Source: Dietzia psychralcaliphila
GTDB taxonomy: Bacteria > Actinomycetota > Actinomycetes > Mycobacteriales > Mycobacteriaceae
DNA: 64,000 bases
Assembly: GCF_003096095.1 (NCBI RefSeq)
Contig: NZ_CP015453.1
Location: forward strand, 372,001-436,000
Direction: 5' to 3'
Position 1 is the stretch's first letter. Each line of letters begins with the position of its first letter. Positions 16,373-23,763 of this stretch are shown in pieces. The notes below the pieces were generated by a model. The model made no database searches and was not told the DNA's origin. It was given only the letters and a program-made list of their open reading frames with translations. A program made the translations under genes and the position numbers.

Positions 16373-16567
16373 GTGAAGATCTCGATCGATCCGGACCGGT
16401 GCGAGGGGCAGGCGGTGTGCGTCGGCCTCGCCCCGAAGGTTTTCGCCCTGGGCGACGACGACGAGGTGGTGCGCCTCCTCGTCGAGGAGGTCCCCGAGGA
16501 TCTCCAGAAGAGGGCGCGCAAGGCCATCGAGAAGTGCCCCATGGCGGCGCTCCGCGAGGCCGGGTAG
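16373..16567 (+). CDS. small ferredoxin, [3Fe-4S]-type
   Basis: 64-residue soluble electron carrier. Cysteines at 10, 16 and 54 (CEGQAVC and later KCPMAAL) form the three-ligand pattern of [3Fe-4S] ferredoxins that serve bacterial P450s. The GTG start has a perfect AGGAGG six bases upstream. It probably shares the alkB transcript. AlkB itself already carries a rubredoxin, so this ferredoxin may instead serve one of the two P450s in the window or supply electrons to AlkB; the sequence does not decide. Confidence 0.88.
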   Translation: MKISIDPDRCEGQAVCVGLAPKVFALGDDDEVVRLLVEEVPEDLQKRARKAIEKCPMAALREAG

Positions 16568-16575
16568 GCCGGGGC

Positions 16576-16650
16576 CCCGCGCTGGGTTGACCCGCGCTGG
16601 GTGGACCCGCGCTGGGTGGATCGGCGCAGGGTGGATCGGCGCTGAGTGGG
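16576..16650. repeat. 15-bp tandem repeat, five copies, intergenic
   Basis: Five head-to-tail 15-bp units: one close variant, two identical copies of CCCGCGCTGGGTGGA, then two diverged copies. They lie between the ferredoxin stop and the end of the convergent DinB-like gene, so coding constraint does not explain the 15-bp period. Confidence 0.85.
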
Positions 16651-16668
16651 CCCGCGGGCCCGCGTTGG

Positions 16669-17280
16669 TCAGGACGCCGGCCAAGCGGAGGGGTCCCGAC
16701 CGGTACGCGCGAGAGCAGCGTGCCGGGGCGGGACCCCTCCGCCGTCGAAGCCCGGGACCGGGCCTGCGAACAACTCCGGGGCCGGGTCGTCGGAGAGATC
16801 GGCGCGGACGAAGTCGAGCACGGCGCGGTCGAGCTCGTCGCCCCACGAAAGGTCGACTCCCTGCGAGACCGACAGGTCCCAGGCGTGGACCGCCAGGTCG
16901 AAGGTCTGTTGCGCGAGGTAGTGGACCACCGGGGCCCGGCCGTAGGACAGGTGGACCTCGTCGTCGGGCGGGGTTCCCCGCCACGCGGCGGCCACCGGCG
17001 CGCGGAGGGTGTGCCAGTAGGCCACGAGGTCAGGCCCGGTGGCCTCGGCGAGCCGACGGAGCGCGTCCTCGAGGTCTCCGGCCACCTCGTCGACCGTTCC
17101 GCCGGCCAGCAGTCCCGGGACCCACATCTGCTCGTCCACGACGTGGGCCAGCACCTCACGGGCGGTCCACTCGGTGCACGGGGCGGCCGCGTCCCAGTCG
17201 GTGATCATCGGCAGGACATGGTCGTACAGGTCGACGGCGCGGGACTGCAGGGTGATCCAGTCGGTCATGGGGTCCATCAT
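16669..17280 (-). CDS. DinB-like TIGR03086 metal-binding protein (maleylpyruvate isomerase N-terminal domain)
   Basis: About 203 residues, one helical-bundle domain of the TIGR03086/mycothiol-dependent maleylpyruvate isomerase N-terminal type. Characteristic elements are PCTEWTAREVLAHVVDEQ, with the metal-ligand His, and VVHYLAQQTFDLAVHAWDL, with two further His residues. Members bind a divalent metal and often act as mycothiol-dependent S-transferases; the substrate here is unknown. Several starts are available (GTG at 17289, ATG at 17280, 17277 or 17268); the ATG nearest GAGGGG is chosen. It follows glfT1 on the same strand but a palindrome separates them. Confidence 0.78.
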   Translation of the reverse strand: MMDPMTDWITLQSRAVDLYDHVLPMITDWDAAAPCTEWTAREVLAHVVDEQMWVPGLLAGGTVDEVAGDLEDALRRLAEATGPDLVAYWHTLRAPVAAAWRGTPPDDEVHLSYGRAPVVHYLAQQTFDLAVHAWDLSVSQGVDLSWGDELDRAVLDFVRADLSDDPAPELFAGPVPGFDGGGVPPRHAALARTGRDPSAWPAS

Positions 17281-17319
17281 GCCCCTCACCCCGAATCCGC
17301 TGTTCCCCCGCAGGATTCG

Positions 17320-17371
17320 CCACCCGGAATCGAGTAGCGAATCGAACGGCCGAGTCGCGGATTCCGGGTGG
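17320..17371. terminator. 12-bp palindrome downstream of glfT1
   Basis: Inverted repeat CCACCCGGAATC / GATTCCGGGTGG with a 28-base loop, starting 10 bp after the glfT1 stop. The loop and left flank carry further GAATCC/GGATTC pieces, so alternative stems are possible. It may act as a terminator or transcript-end stabiliser; no T-run is present. Confidence 0.45.
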
Positions 17372-17380
17372 AACGACTGC

Positions 17381-18394
17381 TCAGGGCTTGTCGAACCGTT
17401 CGCCCGCGCCCAACCGCTGCAGGCGCAGCCATTCGCGCAGGCCGGCCGGGTCTCGTCTGGTGACCAGGAAGTACCAGCCGAAGCGCAGGATCTCCTGCGG
17501 GATGAGGCGCCGGTTGCCGGGCTGGGTAAGCACGTAGCCGCGGTTGCGGTAGGTGAAGTGCCGCTTGACCGGGTCGTCGGGGAACTGCGTGTGCATGCGC
17601 CCGCCGAGGATCGGCTTGAACTCGTCCGACCCCTGCGGGTGCAGGTACGCGGTCGTCAGGCACGTGCCGAAGGGCAGTCGGGAGCGAACCAGGCGCCGGT
17701 GCATCTCCACCTCGTCGCCGCGGATGAACAGCCGCAGGTCCGGAACGCCCACTCGGTCCAGGCAGTCCGCGGTGAACAGTGCGCCGTTGAACAGGGAGGC
17801 GATGCCGGGCAGCAGGTCGGAGTCCGTCCGGGAGGGGTCAGCGGCACCATTGTCAGCGGCACCAAGGTCAGCGGCACCAGGGTCACCGGCACCGCGGTCG
17901 CCGCCCTCGCCGTCGGCGAACAACTCGCTGCGCCAGCGTCGCCACACCACGCCGCGTCGCAGCGGGAAGGCGAGGCGGTCGGGCTCGGCGAGGTCGCACA
18001 CCACCGGCGAGACCTCCGCCAGCCCGTGGCGGTCCATGCAGGCCATCAGCGTGGCCAGGACCTCGGGCCCCTCGGGCCTGCCGTCGTCGTCAGCGCACCA
18101 CACGAGGTCGGCGCCGGTGGCCAGCGCGTGCAGCATCCCCAACGCGAATCCGCCGGCGCCGCCGAGGTTGTGCTTGGAGCCCACGTAGGTGGCCTCCACG
18201 GGCTGCGATTCGACCAGTTCGCGCACGGCCCGCTCGTCGGCGTTGTCCACCACCACCAGGTGGTCGATCGGTCGGCTCTGCCCGCACACCATCTCGAGCG
18301 AGGCGCGGAGCTGCTCCAGCCGGCGGTGGGTGACGACCACGGCCACGACCCGCCGTGCGTCCCCGCCGCCCGCGCCGACTGCGTCAGCCCTCAC
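17381..18394 (-). CDS. glfT1: GlfT1, galactofuranosyltransferase 1
   Basis: Initiating galactofuranosyltransferase that adds the first galactofuranose residues to the decaprenyl-linked rhamnosyl-GlcNAc primer of arabinogalactan. The 337-residue GT2 protein closely follows Rv3782: VVVTHRR, NLGGAGGFALGMLHAL, CADDDGRPE, LLPGIASLFNGALF, FIRGDEVEMHRRL, YLHPQGSDEFKPIL and RNRGYVL. Compared with Mtb it has about 27 extra residues (about 162-187) made of Gly/Ala/Asp repeats encoded by a 15-bp tandem repeat. The GTG start overlaps the wzt stop by 11 bp, so the two are co-translated. Third gene of the wzm-wzt-glfT1 operon. Confidence 0.95.
   Translation of the reverse strand: MRADAVGAGGGDARRVVAVVVTHRRLEQLRASLEMVCGQSRPIDHLVVVDNADERAVRELVESQPVEATYVGSKHNLGGAGGFALGMLHALATGADLVWCADDDGRPEGPEVLATLMACMDRHGLAEVSPVVCDLAEPDRLAFPLRRGVVWRRWRSELFADGEGGDRGAGDPGAADLGAADNGAADPSRTDSDLLPGIASLFNGALFTADCLDRVGVPDLRLFIRGDEVEMHRRLVRSRLPFGTCLTTAYLHPQGSDEFKPILGGRMHTQFPDDPVKRHFTYRNRGYVLTQPGNRRLIPQEILRFGWYFLVTRRDPAGLREWLRLQRLGAGERFDKP
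17836..17910. repeat. 15-bp tandem repeat inside glfT1
   Basis: Four recognisable 15-bp units (GGTCAGCGGCACCAN type on the plus strand) plus a decayed fifth. They encode the AAD-G/AAD-N/AAD-P repeats of GlfT1 in frame, at a point where the Mtb homologue has no such insert. Confidence 0.88.
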
Positions 18395-19202
18395 GCTTCA
18401 TCCTCTCCATGTACTCGGAGATCGACCGCCCGGCCTCGGGGCCCTCGTAGGCGGTGACGATCTCCTCGATGCTGCCCCGTTGCCGGATCCGGCCGTGGTC
18501 GATCCACATCGCCGAGTCGCACAGTTGCGCCAGGAACTCGTTGGAGTGGGAGGCGAACACCAACATCCCGGACCGGGAGACCAGGTCGGCCAGCTTGACC
18601 CGCGCCTTCTTCATGAACTCCGCGTCCACGGCGCCGATGCCCTCGTCGAGCAGCAGGATCTCCGGGTCGATCGAGGTCACCACGCCCATCGCCAACCGGA
18701 CGCGCATGCCGGTCGAGTAGGTGCGCAGCGGCATGTCCAGGTAGTCGCCGAGCTCGGTGAAGTCCGCGATCTCCTCGATCTTGGCCTTCATCTGCTTGCG
18801 GGTCTGGCCCAGGAACAGGCCGCGGATGATGATGTTCTCGTACCCGGTGATCTCCGGGTCCATCCCCACGCCCAGGTCGAACACCGGCGCCACGCGACCC
18901 CGGATCCGTGCGGCCCCGCGGGTGGGTTCGTAGATGCCGGACAGCAGTCGGAGCAGCGTCGACTTGCCGGCACCGTTGTGCCCGACCAGGCCGATGCGGT
19001 CCCCCTCCCGGAGGGAGAGGGTGATGTCCTTGAGGGCCTCGACGACGACGACGTTGGACGAGTTCCGGCCGATCGCACCTCCGGCGGAGCCGAGGACGGC
19101 CTTCTTCAGGGATCGCGATTTGGCGTCGAAGATCGGGAAGTCCACGCACGCGTCCACGCAGTCGATGGACACGCCTCCGGCGGTGGGGGCAGCGGGGCTC
19201 AT
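18384..19202 (-). CDS. wzt: Wzt-type ABC transporter ATPase (Rv3781-like)
   Basis: 272-residue ATPase of the ABC exporter thought to flip or export the lipid-linked galactan precursor. Walker A is GHNGAGKST (74-82), the signature is YSTGMRVRLAMG and Walker B is ILLLDEGIGAVD, followed by a switch His in FASHSNE. It lacks the long C-terminal carbohydrate-binding domain found in some O-antigen Wzt proteins. It sits 12 bp after the permease stop and overlaps glfT1. In M. tuberculosis the same three genes are adjacent (Rv3781-Rv3783), so function with GlfT1 is well supported. Confidence 0.94.
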   Translation of the reverse strand: MSPAAPTAGGVSIDCVDACVDFPIFDAKSRSLKKAVLGSAGGAIGRNSSNVVVVEALKDITLSLREGDRIGLVGHNGAGKSTLLRLLSGIYEPTRGAARIRGRVAPVFDLGVGMDPEITGYENIIIRGLFLGQTRKQMKAKIEEIADFTELGDYLDMPLRTYSTGMRVRLAMGVVTSIDPEILLLDEGIGAVDAEFMKKARVKLADLVSRSGMLVFASHSNEFLAQLCDSAMWIDHGRIRQRGSIEEIVTAYEGPEAGRSISEYMERMKREG

Positions 19203-19214
19203 GGAATGTATCTC

Positions 19215-20102
19215 CTACACCCAGTACGGGACTCGGGAGCGGAACTGGCGCAGCGCGACGAAGGCCAGGGTGAGGCCCACGGCCGTGCAGGCCAGGACGA
19301 TCCACCAGTGGTATGCGGCGACGGGCTGGCCGAGCATGGGGGCGCGCACGATTTCCAGGTAGTGGTAGAGCGGGTTGAGCTCGGCGATGCGGGCCCGGTC
19401 GGCGATCTCCCCGCCCTGCTCGTACAGCGTCTGCGTGGTCCACACGATGGGGGTCATGTAGAACAGCAGCTGCACCATGGAGTCCAGCAGGGGGGCGATG
19501 TCGCGGAAGCGGGTGGCCAGGATGCCGAACAGCATGGCCACCCAGACGCCGTTGAGCATGAGCACCGCCAGGCCCAGGACGGCCAGCAGCAGGTCCCACC
19601 CCAAGGGCCGCGGGTAGATGAGCATGAGCACCACCCAGATCACCAGGTTGTGGCACAGGAACAGGAACTGCCTCCACACCAGGCGGTAGACGTGCACGCT
19701 CAGCGCGCTGGGTAGCTGCTTGATCAGGCCCTCGTTGGAGATGAAGACCTCCGAGCCCTCCTTGATGCAACCGGAGATGAAGCCCCAGAGGATCAATCCC
19801 ACGGTGACGTGCGGGAGGAACTCGGCCAGCGGGATCTGGAAGAGGATCGAGTACAGCAACCCCAGGGCCGTGGCCATGACGCCGGTGGCGATGGTGATCC
19901 ACAGCGGGCCCAGTGTGGAGCGTCGGTAGCGCTGCTTGATGTCCTGCCAGCCCAGCGAGAGCCACAGTTCCCGCTGGCTCAGACCCTGGCGGAGGTCGGC
20001 CACGGCCCGGCGGAAGGTGTGGGAGTCGTTGACGATCTCGCTGCGGACGCGCTCGTCGGGGAGCATCGCCGAAGCGGGGTCGGGAGTGGGCTGGTCCTGC
20101 AC
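19215..20102 (-). CDS. wzm: Wzm-type ABC transporter permease (Rv3783-like)
   Basis: Membrane subunit of the polysaccharide ABC exporter that works with the downstream ATPase. It has about 295 residues with six membrane segments. Conserved with Rv3783 are GLSQRELWLSLGWQDIKQRYRRS (landmark QDIKQRYRRS), NEGLIKQLPSALSVHVYR, GILATRFRDI and FYMTPIVW. A GTG start (VQDQPTP) is chosen because AGTAGG lies about ten bases upstream; an internal ATG at 20066 is the alternative but has no ribosome binding site. First gene of the operon; its promoter shares a 66-bp gap with a divergent oxidoreductase. Confidence 0.92.
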   Translation of the reverse strand: MQDQPTPDPASAMLPDERVRSEIVNDSHTFRRAVADLRQGLSQRELWLSLGWQDIKQRYRRSTLGPLWITIATGVMATALGLLYSILFQIPLAEFLPHVTVGLILWGFISGCIKEGSEVFISNEGLIKQLPSALSVHVYRLVWRQFLFLCHNLVIWVVLMLIYPRPLGWDLLLAVLGLAVLMLNGVWVAMLFGILATRFRDIAPLLDSMVQLLFYMTPIVWTTQTLYEQGGEIADRARIAELNPLYHYLEIVRAPMLGQPVAAYHWWIVLACTAVGLTLAFVALRQFRSRVPYWV

Positions 20103-20168
20103 GAAGGCGAAGCCTACTAGAGGTGCGGCCGGTGGCAGCCCCGCAGACGGGGCGCGTACACATGAGAG

Positions 20169-21185
20169 ATGACGACAAGCACCCAGATCCAGCTCATCAG
20201 CCGTCCCCGCGGCTGGCCGACCCATGACGACTTCCGCTCCGTCGTCGTCGACCTCCCTGACCTCGCCGATGGCGAGGTGCGCGTGGCCAACGAGTACCTC
20301 TCCGTGGACCCCTACATGCGTGGCCGGATGAACGAGGGCCGCTCCTACATCCCGCCGTTCGAGCTCAACGAGACGATGACGGGCGGAGCCGTCGGGCGTG
20401 TCGTGGAGTCCCGCTCGGACGCCCACCCGGTCGGCTCGGTCGTGATGCACGACCTCGGCTGGCGGGACGTCGCCCAGGGCGACGGCCGGCAGTTCCGGGT
20501 GGTGCAGGAGATCGAGGGAGTCCCGGTCTCCGCGTACCTGGGGATCCTCGGGACCACAGGCCTCACGGCCTACGTGGGGCTGTTGCACATCGGGCGCTTC
20601 CAGAAGGGCGAGTCCGTCTTCGTCTCGGGTGCCGCCGGTTCGGTCGGTTCGGCCGTCGGGCAGATCGCCAGGTTGATGGGCGCCTCCAAGGTCGTCGGTT
20701 CGGCCGGCAGCGCGGAGAAGGTCGAGAAGGCCACCTCGAGCTACGGATTCGACGCGGCCCTCAATTACAAGGACGGCCCGGTCCGCACGCTCCTGCGCGA
20801 GTACTTCGGTCGCGAGGACGGCGAGGGCATCGACGTCTACTTCGACAACGTCGGCGGCGACCACCTCGAGGCCGCGCTGGACCTGATGAACGATGACGGT
20901 CGCCTGGCCCTGTGCGGCGCGATCAGCTCGTACAACGCCACCGAGCGCGCGCCCGGCCCGGACAACATGTGGCACGCCATCACCCGTGGGCTCACCCTGC
21001 AGGGCTTCACCGTGAACAAGTACATGCACCTGTTCAAGGAGTTCGCGGAGAAGGTCGGGCCGTGGGTGGCCTCGGGCGAGATCGTCTTCGACGAGACTGT
21101 GGTCGAGGGCATCGACAACTCGGTCGACGCGTTCCTCGACCTCATGCGCGGGGCCAACGTCGGGAAGATGCTGGTCAAGATCTGA
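20169..21185 (+). CDS. NADP-dependent MDR oxidoreductase (CurA/leukotriene B4 dehydrogenase type)
   Basis: 338-residue zinc-free medium-chain dehydrogenase/reductase of the PTGR/CurA group, which reduces alpha,beta-unsaturated ketones with NADPH. Typical elements are YLSVDPYMRGRM (about 42-53), the glycine-rich dinucleotide loop VSGAAGSVGSAVGQIA (about 156-171) and VYFDNVGGDHLEA. No catalytic zinc cysteines are present. A similar gene (Rv3777) lies near the same cell-wall cluster in M. tuberculosis. GAGAG directly precedes the ATG. Its metabolic substrate is not evident from context. Confidence 0.88.
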   Translation: MTTSTQIQLISRPRGWPTHDDFRSVVVDLPDLADGEVRVANEYLSVDPYMRGRMNEGRSYIPPFELNETMTGGAVGRVVESRSDAHPVGSVVMHDLGWRDVAQGDGRQFRVVQEIEGVPVSAYLGILGTTGLTAYVGLLHIGRFQKGESVFVSGAAGSVGSAVGQIARLMGASKVVGSAGSAEKVEKATSSYGFDAALNYKDGPVRTLLREYFGREDGEGIDVYFDNVGGDHLEAALDLMNDDGRLALCGAISSYNATERAPGPDNMWHAITRGLTLQGFTVNKYMHLFKEFAEKVGPWVASGEIVFDETVVEGIDNSVDAFLDLMRGANVGKMLVKI

Positions 21186-21234
21186 TCCGCGGGGCCGGCC
21201 CGGGTGCGGTCACGCGGTGGGGCAGGGTGGACGC

Positions 21235-22686
21235 ATGACGTCGACTCCTCGAGCCGCGCCCGCCTCCCGCCTGCGTCGACGGGCCCGCCGACGGCTCGAC
21301 GCCACGAGGGCCGCGGCGGACGCGCGCTGGGGTCGACCCCGTGAGGTCCACCGGCCCGTCTACCTGATCGCCCCGGCCGGCCACCCCAACCACGGCGACG
21401 AGCAACTGCTGGCGGGGTGGCTGCGTCACCTCCGTCACAGTCTCCCCGGCACGCCCGTGGTGGTGGACTGCCACACCCCGGGGCAGGCGTCGGTCCTCCA
21501 CCATGGCGAGCACCCGGACGTGCTGTTCACCGACACGCTGTGGCGCCTGGCGGGGGAGCACTCGGGCGCGGTCGACGCCATCGGGTTCTGCCGCCGCGCG
21601 GTGGGCGACCTCGGGGTGCGACCGGCGCTCGCGTCGGGCATCGACCTGCTGCGCAGCGCGTCGGTCGTGCACCTGATCGGCGGCGGGTACGTCAACGACC
21701 TGTGGCCGCACCACCTCGGCGTGGTCGCGGCGGCGGGAGAGGCCGGCCGGCTGGCCGGTGCGCGCGTGGTGGCCACGGGGCAGGGGTTCGTGCCGTGCGA
21801 CGACGCCGAGCGGCTGGCGGGGGCGTTGCGCGACTACCACCTGGTCGCCGTCCGCGACGCCGCCTCGCTCGACCTCCTCGCCGGCACCGGGGTGCCCGTT
21901 CGCCACGTGGCCGACGACGGGTGGCTGGCGCTGTCCGGCGCGGGGGGAGTGGAGGCCGGTGACCACCCCGTCTACTCCTCCGATCCCGACGCCTGCCGCG
22001 ATCTGGTGGTCTGTGCCCAGTCCGATCTGGTCGAACCGGAGGAACTCGCCGACACCGTCGGGCGTGTGCTCGCCGCGTGGGCGGTGCCGGGAGAGCGGAT
22101 CACCGTGGTCGAGTCGATCCCCGGAGGTGACCGGGTGGTGTGGGACATGCTGTGTGACCGCGCCGAAGCCGCCTCCGGCGCTGGTGGTGACGACGACGAG
22201 GTGGGTCGCGCCCTGGCGGCCCTGCACCTGCCCCGCGCGCGCGTCGTGCCGTTCCAGGAACTCTGGTCCACGGGTCTTCCCGCCCGGCCCGGACAGGTCT
22301 GGCTGACCAGCCGTTTCCACCCGCATCTCTTCGCGGCGGCCCGCGGCGCCTCGGGTGTGGCCCTGCGGACGGGGTCGGCCTTCTACGACGTCAAGCACGG
22401 TTCGTTGCGGGCCGCCGGGTCGCCGTGGAGCTCGGCGAGCACCGGGGAGGGTCTGCCAGCCGAGACCGCGGGGGCCGAGGAGCCAGACGCGGCCGGGTCG
22501 ACGAGGATCCCCGCGATGCCCGATACGGCCTGGCCAGCAGGGATCCCCGCGGTGCCCGATACGGCCTGGCCAGCAGGGATCCCCGCGATGCCCGTGGCGG
22601 GCGGCTTCGCTCCCGCGACGGTCGCCATGCTCGTGTCGGGGGCGGAGCGGTTGGCGGAGGAGATCTATCCGACCGGGTCACGATGA
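21235..22686 (+). CDS. polysaccharide pyruvyl transferase family protein
   Basis: 483-residue protein that fits the polysaccharide pyruvyl transferase fold: an N-terminal NHGDEQLLAGWL nucleotide-type motif (about 51), VVHLIGGGYVNDLW (about 144), VAVRDAASLDLL, then a C-terminal half with SRFHPHLFAAARG. Such enzymes add pyruvate ketals or act as related glycosyltransferase-fold enzymes in cell-envelope glycans; the acceptor is unknown. Residues about 424-453 are an in-frame insert of 12-residue repeats (IPAMPDTAWPAG). Neighbouring cell-wall genes support an envelope role. The ribosome binding site is weak (CAGGGTGG). Confidence 0.75.
   Translation: MTSTPRAAPASRLRRRARRRLDATRAAADARWGRPREVHRPVYLIAPAGHPNHGDEQLLAGWLRHLRHSLPGTPVVVDCHTPGQASVLHHGEHPDVLFTDTLWRLAGEHSGAVDAIGFCRRAVGDLGVRPALASGIDLLRSASVVHLIGGGYVNDLWPHHLGVVAAAGEAGRLAGARVVATGQGFVPCDDAERLAGALRDYHLVAVRDAASLDLLAGTGVPVRHVADDGWLALSGAGGVEAGDHPVYSSDPDACRDLVVCAQSDLVEPEELADTVGRVLAAWAVPGERITVVESIPGGDRVVWDMLCDRAEAASGAGGDDDEVGRALAALHLPRARVVPFQELWSTGLPARPGQVWLTSRFHPHLFAAARGASGVALRTGSAFYDVKHGSLRAAGSPWSSASTGEGLPAETAGAEEPDAAGSTRIPAMPDTAWPAGIPAVPDTAWPAGIPAMPVAGGFAPATVAMLVSGAERLAEEIYPTGSR
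22505..22594 (+). repeat. 36-bp tandem repeat, about 2.5 copies
   Basis: Two full 36-bp units (22505-22540 and 22541-22576, one base different) and a partial third. They encode the 12-residue block IPA(M/V)PDTAWPAG in frame within the pyruvyl transferase-like protein. Confidence 0.9.
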
Positions 22687-22714
22687 GGTGATCAGGCCCG
22701 GCCGCCGATCTTTG

Positions 22715-22728
22715 TGCAACTAGTTGCA
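22715..22728. promoter_or_regulatory. 14-bp palindrome TGCAACTAGTTGCA
   Basis: Perfect palindrome about 66 bp before the nitronate monooxygenase ATG. It probably binds the PadR-type regulator encoded second in the operon. It overlaps an upstream in-frame ATG, which argues that the ATG at 22794 is the true start. Confidence 0.65.
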
Positions 22729-22793
22729 TGAAAGCGTGGGTGGCCGTACGGTCGGGGAAAGTCGACCTCATCCCGGTCTCGAAAGGACTGCTC

Positions 22794-23759
22794 ATGGCCC
22801 TTCCCTCCGTCCTCGCCGGCCCGCTCACCGTGCCGGTGGTCGCCTCGCCGATGTTCATCTACTCCGGCCCCGAGCTCGTGGCCGCGCAGTGCCAGGCCGG
22901 GGTCATCGGGTCGTTCCCGGCGCTCAACGCGCGACCGCAGTCGGTCCTGGGGGAGTGGCTGGACCAGATCACCGAGAGCAACGCGGCCTACGCCGCGGCG
23001 AACCCGGACCGGTACGTGGCGCCGTTCGCCGTCAACCAGATCGTCCACCGGTCCAACGACCGGCTCGAGCAGGACCTCGCGACCGTCGTCGAGCACGAGG
23101 TGCCGATCGTCATCACCTCTCTCGGTGCCCGTACCGAGGTCAACGACGCCGTCCACTCCTACGGCGGCATCGTGCTGCACGACGTGATCAACGACAAGTT
23201 CGCCCGCAAGGCCATCGAGAAGGGTGCGGACGGGCTCGTGGCGGTGGCCGCCGGCGCCGGAGGCCACGCCGGGACGCAGTCGCCGTTCGCCCTGATCCAG
23301 GAGATCCGCGAGTGGTTCGACGGCCCGCTGCTGCTGTCCGGGGCGATCGCGCACGGTCGGTCGATCCTCGCCGCGCAGGCCGCCGGCGCCGACCTGGCGT
23401 ACGTGGGTTCGGCGTTCCTCGCGACCGAGGAGTCCCGCGCGGCCGCGGAGTACAAGCAGATGATCGTCGACAGCTCCGCCTCCGACATCGTCTACAGCAA
23501 CCTGTTCACCGGGATCCACGGCAACTACCTGCGCGGCAGCATCGAGGCGGCCGGGCTGAACCCCGACGACCTGCCCGTCTCGGATCCCACGGCGATGGAC
23601 TTCGGCTCCGGTGGGGGCGCGGATTCCAAGGCGTGGCGCGACATCTGGGGCGCGGGCCAGGGAGTCGGCGCGGTCACCTCGACGGGCTCAGTCCGAGACC
23701 TGGTCGAGCGGTTCCGCGCGGAGTACGAGCAGGCGGCCTCCGCGCTGGCAGTGCGCTGA
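22794..23759 (+). CDS. nitronate monooxygenase (2-nitropropane dioxygenase family)
   Basis: 321-residue FMN-dependent TIM-barrel enzyme that oxidises nitronates or nitroalkanes, often for detoxification. Characteristic pieces are the N-terminal PVVASPMF, the central GADGLVAVAAGAGGHAG with the catalytic-type His, LLLSGAIAHGRSI phosphate-binding strands and AYVGSAFLAT. The start is the ATG with AAAGGA upstream; an ATG 66 bases earlier falls inside a palindromic operator and is rejected. The PadR gene begins 4 bp after its stop, so the pair form an operon. Confidence 0.88.
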   Translation: MALPSVLAGPLTVPVVASPMFIYSGPELVAAQCQAGVIGSFPALNARPQSVLGEWLDQITESNAAYAAANPDRYVAPFAVNQIVHRSNDRLEQDLATVVEHEVPIVITSLGARTEVNDAVHSYGGIVLHDVINDKFARKAIEKGADGLVAVAAGAGGHAGTQSPFALIQEIREWFDGPLLLSGAIAHGRSILAAQAAGADLAYVGSAFLATEESRAAAEYKQMIVDSSASDIVYSNLFTGIHGNYLRGSIEAAGLNPDDLPVSDPTAMDFGSGGGADSKAWRDIWGAGQGVGAVTSTGSVRDLVERFRAEYEQAASALAVR

Positions 23760-23763
23760 GCCC

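Noticed and set aside
16568-16668. Minus-strand extension of the DinB-like gene through the 15-bp repeat
   Set aside because: The gene has a stop at 16669; the repeat-encoded His/Pro stretch exists only in another frame.
19215-21029. Long minus-strand frame extending the ABC permease through the oxidoreductase gene
   Set aside because: The part above about 20102 is a shadow of the divergent oxidoreductase; the permease family begins near the chosen start.
22728-22793. Upstream start of the nitronate monooxygenase frame
   Set aside because: The ATG overlaps a perfect palindrome and lacks a ribosome binding site; the ATG at 22794 has AAAGGA and matches the family N-terminus.
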